Program-made: the position numbers and the translations under genes
Notes under the pieces: model-generated
Told to the model about the DNA's origin: nothing
The model's input: only the letters and a program-made list of their open reading frames with translations
The model's database searches: none
Shown here: positions 57,953-64,000 of the stretch, piece by piece
Layout of the letters: every line of letters begins with the position of its first letter
Position numbering within the stretch: position 1 is the stretch's first letter
From: Polytrichum commune
Lineage: Eukaryota > Streptophyta > Polytrichopsida > Polytrichales > Polytrichaceae
DNA: 64,000 bases
Assembly: GCA_950295325.1 (NCBI GenBank)
Contig: OX485805.1
Location: 41,374,258 to 41,438,257, forward strand
Direction: 5' to 3'

Positions 57953-59229
57953 CTAAGAGGTTGTCTGGGTCAACAATCCACTCTGAAGGATTTGCTTGAC
58001 CTCATTAAAGCTAAAACTAGCAGCATGAATAAAAGTATCAGAATCAGGATCAAGTCCACAAATTATCGTAAACACATAGTATAGGTGCTTACAATTGGCC
58101 CACTGACCGCGCTTTCCAAGTGCCTTGGTTGCCATTTCCTTGAAATTGTGACAAGTGCACGCCGGAAGCTGAGAAATAGTCAAGTGATACTGGTGGATAT
58201 TGGGAGGAGAACCAGAATCCAAGGTAACAATACAACCAAGAGCTGGGGCAGGGACCATGCTAATGTTGCAAATGCAAGCTTTTAACGTGAGAGCAGAGGC
58301 GCAATTGTTGGCGTGACGTGTGGAAGGGGCCTTACTCATGCGACGGATATTCTTTCCGAACCTGCGCTTGGGGAACTCATCCGGAGATGCCGGAGTAATA
58401 TACGAAGTCAAGTCCACGTGGGAGAGGTTGTCTTGGAACAATCGTCTTGGAGAGATTTCTTGTCGTTGAGGAAGGTGAAATCCAGCAGTCTCCAATTGGA
58501 GGATCTCCTTGCGGGAAAGGTTTGTCCCCATCTTGACAGGCCAAGTCTCAGGGACTTCAGGCCTTGATATAACCCACTTCCTGTGAGTTCCTTTAACACA
58601 CCTTTCAATATCATCGTTACAAAAGAAGAATTGCAAGAGTTCTTGCTTATTCTTTCGGTAATTGGTCATCATCCCGGTGTACGTTGGCGCAGCGGTACTC
58701 TTCCCGTCTTGAACAATACGGGCCACACACTTCTTCTTTGTCATCGCTTGTATAGCAAAGCAAGCCTTTGCAGACGTCTTAGGAAGACGTGCGATGTGCC
58801 ACTTACTTTCGTCACAAGCGGATTCTTGAACTGCTGTAACATGCTGCAAAGGAGAAAGTGGGGTGACATCACTTACTCGAGTATTGCCGTTCGATTGCTG
58901 CGGTGCAATTGGAGTTGCAAACATTTCAGGAGATTCTGAATCAGCGGTTGGTGAGGCCGTTTGAGAATTTTTGATGGAAGACCGCGTTTGCACTCGGGGA
59001 CGAGAGATGGAGATCTTGTCAGGTCAGTGAGAGTCAAGTTCCGAACCTGGAGGAAGGTCAGCCTTCCGTTTCAAGGATAGGAAGACTTCTTCACCTTCTA
59101 AGTGTGGCGTGCGGATGCAAAACTCTTGCGCTCCGGGCATTGCTTCGTGAAGGGACTTGGTGTTGCCGGTAATCTCTGAAGAACGTTGTGCGGCACGTAA
59201 CTTCAGCTCTTCCTTGGACGGGCCAGTAC
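57953..59229 (-). pseudogene. MULE copy 2, C-terminal part with SWIM finger
   Basis: Continues from the LTR insertion: GPSKEELKLRAAQRS, then a TGA (59024-59026), then the same frame onward through DESKWHIARLPKTSAKACFA, KKKCVARI and DDIERCVKG. It ends with the SWIM pattern LPACTCHNF ... WANCKHLYYVF. The stop codon sits where copy 1 has an arginine codon in an SRP-rich linker. Everything after it stays open, so the mutation is probably recent. Confidence 0.7.
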
Positions 59230-60174
59230 TGTCGCAACCCTTGCTAGCCCCCTTAGCAATCTTGCCAATTTTCCTTTCTAGCAAAGGTTACGAGCGCTAA
59301 CCCTTCGCATACCGCCATGCTAATGGTTAGCTCCTCTTACCCCGGACCATATAGCTCATAGGAGGGAACCAACCCTCCTACTTTGCTTTCGGGACTCACC
59401 CCTTAATCGGTAACCCATTCCTAGATGTGGACTTCCATTCATGGAAGTCCAATCCCATGTTGATCATCGCGTTGCCGAAGCAACACTACAACAACCCGAA
59501 CCATACTAGGCAACTATGGCCTCACATTGGGCCAATGCCCATGGAGGCCGTGCCGTTCGGCCTCGGGTGGGTGAGGCCACACCACCTCACCCATATAAGC
59601 CTCTAGGACTCTACGCGGGGCCCCTACCCCACCATCAAGAAACCTCTTGTCTCTCTACCAAGAGTTGGGGCCAAGTAGACAATTCCCCTTAGCTGCTGGG
59701 CCTAGAAGCCCCCCAGCAGCTTCAGACCATCATAACTTCCTTGTATGATGTCTGATGCTAACAACCGACCACTCCATCTTCATGTACGCTTCACGTAGAT
59801 GCCGATGGACTCCTCACTTGTCCCATTCGGGCAAGTATTGAGGAAGTTATGCCGGTTTGAACCTTTGCAGTCCCGGGAATCACTCCCAGGCACTGCTGTA
59901 CCAGGGCGTGTCCCGGGACAGCGCCCCACTCAAATGGCCATAACTCCTAGCTCACACCTCCGATTGAGGTGATCTTGAGCATTCTAGAATTGCCACGCCA
60001 TGAGCTACGCATAGCTCATGGCCTTACCCTCATGCCTCCTAGTCTCCGTGGGTGGGAGGCGTTCCCAACGCCCGGGGCCCTCTCACCAACGGCGCCACAA
60101 GTCCCGGGTGTCACTCCGGGGTCCCCCTTGTGCCCATGGTGTTTCGGGCACTCCTCATGGAGAGGTGCGCGACA
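59230..60174 (+). mobile_element. Solo LTR, 945 bp, inserted in the MULE coding sequence
   Basis: Same family and orientation as 56875-57847 (TGTCGCAACC start, GCGCGACA end). AGTAC flanks both sides (59225-59229, 60175-60179). It splits the codons between YYQYLKGDRAG and TGPSKEEL of the transposase. Confidence 0.85.
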
Positions 60175-60363
60175 AGTACCAGCACGATCTCCTTTTAAGT
60201 ACTGGTAGTACGAGACACATTGCATAAATGCGCGCACGTAGTCATCAACTGTTGCAACGTATAGATCCTTACCACGGTGGCCGGATTGTTGGAGCCACTT
60301 ATTGTGCACGGTCTCGGCCAAATTGCACGAAGGCATTTCAGCCAACTCAACTTCGTTCAAGTC
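60175..60363 (-). pseudogene. MULE copy 2, exon part upstream of the LTR
   Basis: Opens DLNEVELAEMPSCNLAETVH after acceptor CCATAG|GAC and runs through VATVDDYVRAFMQ to the insertion. Intron 60364-60468 (105 bp, donor TTG|GTAAGT) precedes it; the intron position is the same as in copy 1. Confidence 0.7.
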
Positions 60364-60468
60364 CTATGGAGAAGGAGTTTAGAAATAATCGATTAGGAAA
60401 CATGTAGGAGACGATTGACGATTGCTTTATCAATGGATGGGTACACGTTCAATGAGCGAAGAACTTAC

Positions 60469-61300
60469 CAATTGCATGAAGCCACCCCATTGGCGGTAGC
60501 GGGAATGCCAAAAAGCAAGCCAGAGGTCGAGTCGGGATATGGCATCCTCAGATGCGGCACCGGACGAAAGCCACCACGTGCGAATGGCAAGGTAGCGCAT
60601 TTCAGCTTCAGAAATGGTCTTGGCGTTCTTGTATTGCTTGCAAAGCAATCGGTGCTGATCTTGAAGGTCGAGTCTAATGTAGGCCTTTGTGTGCTTCTCG
60701 AGGGACTGAGTCCAGTGAAAGAGGCACGTTCTCTCCTTGTTTTCCATGGGCATAGATGCATCTCCGTTTCCGTAGACAATACGGATAGCATTCCAATTGG
60801 CATGAGCGCTATCTGCCATAAACCCTTTGAAGTTTGGTTGAGAAACGTTGTGGCGAGCCATAACAGCGTTGAGGTTTTTCCAAACCACAATTTGAGCAGC
60901 GGTATCCTCGGACTGCATGTCGCAGACGGCAATGGTCATTACTCGACAAAAGGTGGCATCATAAACATGGCACGCCATTGTAGTCCAACTTTGCACACGC
61001 TTAACATGGTCAAACATGAGCCAAGCGTTTTCGAGGTCTCCACCGGCTTGCATCCGTTTCACGAGGTCGACTCCACTACCCGGTCCTACCTCAGACATTT
61101 TGAACACAAAGACCTTGTCAGTTTCCGCTCCTTGGCCTGGAAACTTGTTCTCCTGGACATAAGGCCAATTGCTTGACCCACGAAGTTTGGTGATGCTATC
61201 CATAACCCCAAATCTACGGATGTATTTGAAACCCGATACAGTATTACGGATGCTAGGCGAAGTAAGGTGCTTACAACGATCAAACAAAGGCAGGAGGTCA
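60469..61300 (-). pseudogene. MULE copy 2, DDE transposase core
   Basis: About 277 codons. YDATFCRVMTIAVCDMQSED carries the first catalytic Asp region. FKGFMADSAHANWNAIRIVY has the second Asp, RTCLFHWTQSLEKHTKAYIR the C..H pair, and EAEMRYLAIRTWW a candidate Glu. It opens SLSVDDLLPLFDRCKHL in a frame different from the upstream exon. The core itself has no stop. Confidence 0.7.
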
Positions 61301-61301
61301 T

Positions 61302-62324
61302 CTACAGAGAGGGATTTTGGTTGTGAACCTCAGGCGCTAGGAGCATGTCTCCAACTAAGTCTTTGCTAGCTTCCAAAACTAAAGCGGAGTTGGTAGCTGT
61401 AGGAGTGCTTTGAATTTGTTCACTCAGGAAGCTGGTAGTATGCTCAATGGAGTCGCGATAATCACCAGTTTTGACCGGATGGGCATGGATTCCGAAGTGA
61501 ATACAAGCCCGAGACATAGATTCTGATCCAACTACATAATAAATCCTAGCCGGACACAAGGCAACACAACTCAGCGAAACCTTACAAATGGAACAGACGA
61601 TGGTTGAATCCTTGGGAGGCACGGTACCACACTCAAAGGGCAAAGATGAGTTGCCCTCCCACTCCGTTTCATTAATAGGTGTGGTGCGGTGTACTCGAGT
61701 AAGGAACTCACAGTCAACATTATCGCACCGCAAATGACCTAAACAAGAAGAGGTACGAAAAGTGAGACCAAAATCGTTAGAGATGTTGGACGTGATAGTT
61801 CGGGTCCAGGCGTGGCCATCGAAACGTTTGTCCATACCACGAAGCTGTTTCGCTACAGTCTGCCTAGCGTGACACCCGAGTGGCGGAAATTCAAAAATGA
61901 TATCTCCGTCAAATGTAGGCGGAAGGTACTCAACCCTCTCTATTGTAATGGTATCATAATCGATTTTGGAAAGAACGTTCTTTGACCTCTTTCTGGATGC
62001 AAGTTGTTTCAGTGAATCTATGACACTATTAGACTTGCTAGTAGAATTGCCAGTAGAATTGCTAGTAGGTTGTGAATCGGGGTCTTTGGGTAGATATTTT
62101 GTGCTACATTTCTCAAACATGTGGCTGACATCGACATTTGGAAGAGGGCAAGAGTCTCTCAATTCATAGATAGTACGGAGTCCAGGCTCAATCTTCACTT
62201 TTCTAAGAGATGGTGTCTGAACGGATGACATGGACGACTCTCTGGAAGTAAGTAACTCGGTAGATGCATCCATGAGAGAAATAGAGATTCGTAGGCCCGA
62301 AATTTTCCTGGCTTCAAGAACCAA
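61302..62324 (-). pseudogene. MULE copy 2, cysteine/histidine-rich region
   Basis: Open frame with FDGDIIFEFPPLGCHARQTV, SSCLGHLRCDNVDCEF, CSICKVSLSCVALCP and ACIHFGIHAHPVKTGDYR. The C..C pairs with the later H.G.H.H stretch resemble the metal-binding, DNA-binding module that precedes the DDE core in several plant MULE proteins. The end at 61302 (stop after NPSL) does not match the next frame, so an intron or frameshift lies between. Confidence 0.55.
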
Positions 62325-62995
62325 ACCTTCCCGTCATCATTCCTGAAAGAGAGTTGTCCAATACTTTGACTAGCTTGAGGGGATTTGAATTCAAAAATTT
62401 CTTCCTCAATGTGGATAGACTCCTTTTTGAACAGAAATTGGAGAGCAAGACTTCGCTCACTGACGGTGGCATAACCAGCAGGACCAACTGGAAAAGTGAC
62501 TGGCACAGGATGATCATCAGCACGAATGAATGCTAAAGCGGAGGGCTGCACAGGGGTACTCATCTCAAACAAATTTGAGTCTGAAACAAGGATGTCCTCA
62601 CTATCGGAATCGTCACTGAGATTATGGATGGTATGATGATCAGGTTCTACTTTGACTTGTATAAGAACGAAGGGATCAATGCTAACAGTGGACGACTGTC
62701 GAGGAGTGAGTATTTTAGTGGAAGCAGGCATAACAGAATCAGGAAGTCCGTATGCTCGATACTTTCCGGGTTTAAGCGACCAAAACATACCGGCATCGTT
62801 CGTACTATGCAACTGACCAATTGCGTGCAAGAGGATTCCAGAGTCATTGTCAAAAACCTCCTCCTCGACATACAGTGCATCTTCACGAAATTGGAACCTC
62901 AGACTAAGCGTAGTTGAGCTAACGATGGCATAACCATTCGCACCCAAAGGAAACGTAACAAGCACAAAATGCGAATCAGCACGAATGAAGGCCAT
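62293..62995 (-). pseudogene. MULE copy 2, N-terminal tandem repeat domains
   Basis: Two related ~75-residue units. Unit 1: FIRADSHFVLVTFPLGANGY ... IGQLHSTNDAGMFWSLKPGK. Unit 2: FIRADDHPVPVTFPVGPAGY ... IGQLSFRNDDGKVWFLKPGK. A linker with VKVEPDHHTIHNLSDDSDSE follows unit 1, and a similar linker (VKIEPGLRTIYEL) follows unit 2 in another frame because one base is missing near 62270. The internal duplication is clear. I do not recognise the domain. VKxEP resembles a SUMOylation site. Confidence 0.6.
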
Positions 62996-63076
62996 TGAAC
63001 CGTAAACAACAGAGGAAGAAGAAGAGATTGGATCAAAGAGGGAATTCAAGAGACGATCTGAAGCGAGAGTTCTAAA

Positions 63077-63084
63077 ATTTATAA
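63077..63084 (-). promoter_or_regulatory. TATA-like box upstream of MULE copy 2
   Basis: TTATAAAT on the minus strand, about 85 bp before the ATG at 62995. It favours 62995 over upstream in-frame starts. Confidence 0.4.
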
Positions 63085-63661
63085 GCACCAAAACACCGGT
63101 TTAGGGATACCCTGAATCCAGGCTACCAAACTTTGTCTAATCATGTGGTGGTATACATCAGCCTAAATAATTATAATTAATGTGAAACGTGGTAAGGAAT
63201 CGCACTTAAAAAATGGATATGCATTAATATGAAACTCTCAACAACGATATGCATTAATTGCCCGCAGCTTGAAATGAGCAACTTGACATGTCAGACATTG
63301 AGTGGAATAAGACGTGGGCTTCGGAATTAGAAATTGACTGGAATAAGACGTGGGCTTTGACGGCGTAGGCTCTATAATACAACGCAGCCAGCTGAGTTTA
63401 ATGGTAGACGTCAGACGCATGGTATCTAGGTCCAGCATGGATGATCCACATGTTCATCTATATATGGTTAAAAACCCACTGGAATAATTCAGAGAATGGA
63501 TGGATTTCGGTAGTCGTTAAAATCTTCCCAGGTAATAAATGTATATTTTGAAATGTAATAAATGGGTTTAGGGTTTAAGAAGAGTCTTCTAAGGCTCGAA
63601 AATGTAGACCTTTAAATCATATAAGAGCAATCTGAAGTAATTTGTAGTGAGCGAGATCAGA
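63085..63661. promoter_or_regulatory. Divergent intergenic region
   Basis: About 570 bp between a minus-strand and a plus-strand gene start. It includes repeated GGAATAAGACGTGGGCTT stretches (63302, 63341) and CTATATATGG near 63458, a possible plus-strand TATA box. No coding sequence supported. Confidence 0.35.
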
Positions 63662-63931
63662 ATGCTGGGAGTGAGTTCAAGAAAGAGACGCAAGCGTGGT
63701 CTCCTCTTTACAAGTGCAAAGTCTTTGAAGCGCAACAAAATGGTGCGGACGAGGCGTTCAAGCGAGGAGAGGTGTGACATTACCGATATTGCGAAGGTGC
63801 TCAGCTACAATGATGAAGGACAAGAGAACCAACTAGAAGGCATACCAGAAACGCAAGAAGGGGGAAGCTCCGACAGTGAAGCTCATGATGCCCCAAGGAG
63901 CGATGACAGGGACGACAGAGAGGAGGACTCG
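63662..63931 (+). CDS. First exon of an unidentified nuclear-type protein (partial)
   Basis: ATG at 63662 opens MLGVSSRKRRKRGLLFTSAK with basic clusters (RKRRKR, KRNK, RTRR) like a nuclear localisation signal. An acidic, serine-rich stretch (GGSSDSEAHDAPRSDDRDDR) follows, ending at donor GACTCG|GTAAGT (GT at 63932-63933). In the genomic frame a stop follows soon after, so splicing beyond the window is likely. The gene lies head to head with the MULE copy, so it may belong to the same element or be a neighbour. No family recognised. Confidence 0.45.
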
Positions 63932-64000
63932 GTAAGTCTCGAAACTTAAAATTTTAGAACAAGAGTTGGGGCAAGCGGAATGGAAGAGTTGGAGGGTTTT

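Larger units (their letters stand above)
57953..62995 (-). pseudogene. Long MULE-type transposase gene, copy 2, disrupted
   Basis: A minus-strand gene spans this interval: two N-terminal tandem repeat domains, a cysteine/histidine-rich region, a MULE catalytic region, then a SWIM zinc finger. Inactivating changes are a solo LTR inserted in the coding sequence (59230-60174), a TGA at 59024-59026 where copy 1 has CGA, and a one-base frameshift near 62270. The reading frame also changes between 61302 and 61287, where an intron or a second frameshift is needed. I propose the start ATG at 62995 (MAFIRADSHF), with a TATA box 80 bp upstream. No element ends were found, so it may be an immobile relic or a former domesticated gene. 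Confidence 0.7.

Noticed and set aside
60415-61176. Plus-strand ORF of 253 codons
   Set aside because: Antisense to the MULE catalytic core, whose motifs are clear on the minus strand.
1-64000. CRISPR arrays, bacterial operons, rRNA genes or a tRNA gene
   Set aside because: No spaced identical repeats, ribosome binding sites or rRNA-like sequence were seen. I could not scan for tRNAs rigorously by eye and saw none.

Overview
The window is nuclear DNA of a plant, most likely a bryophyte or other early-diverging land plant. It has no bacterial-type operons, AT-rich spacers, GT-AG introns and many transposons. It holds an LRR-Roc-COR (ROCO) GTPase gene and a broken fragment resembling class III peroxidase, a plant family. 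The moss-like placement is inference from gene content; no search could be run.

Transposons and nested segmental duplications dominate the layout. Block R1 (1-12001) carries a ROCO gene and recurs in the same orientation at about 39367-50255. Block R2 (12002-17440) recurs in the same orientation at 28634-33880. Block R3 (17231-21100) recurs inverted at 50275-52818, and a third, 5'-only ROCO fragment follows directly (52834-53222). Smaller repeats link 22.6-23.1 kb with 35.9-36.4 kb, and 25.0-25.4 kb with 36.7-37.0 kb. The copies differ by clean transposon insertions, so one copy often shows the empty target site of an element in the other. This defines five elements to the base: a hAT-like MITE, an element with a 9-bp target duplication, a solo LTR, and two members of a G-tract-ended family with 8-bp target duplications. 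A pogo-like element with a TA duplication is defined almost as well.

The most complete gene is the minus-strand ROCO gene in R1 copy 2 (exons 46315-44941, 43960-42672, 42471-41101). It would encode about 1344 residues: a ribonuclease-inhibitor-like LRR region, Roc GTPase, COR, a coiled-coil-like stretch, a hydrophobic stretch and a cysteine-rich tail. Its P-loop is assembled across a phase-1 intron. R1 copy 1 has lost the promoter and N-terminal third to a deletion and has a CGA-to-TGA stop in COR, so it is a pseudogene.

The right end (53.2-64 kb) is more GC-rich. It has a small intronless plus-strand ORF (53714-54181), a 5'-truncated MULE-type transposase with a SWIM zinc finger (56275-54343, minus) and a longer relative (62995-57953, minus). 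The longer copy is broken by a solo LTR, a nonsense codon and at least one frameshift. Two solo LTRs of one family (56875-57847, 59230-60174) have perfect 5-bp target duplications. A plus-strand first exon (63662-63931), with a good splice donor, runs off the right edge. Most remaining short ORFs lie inside repeats and have no visible coding support.
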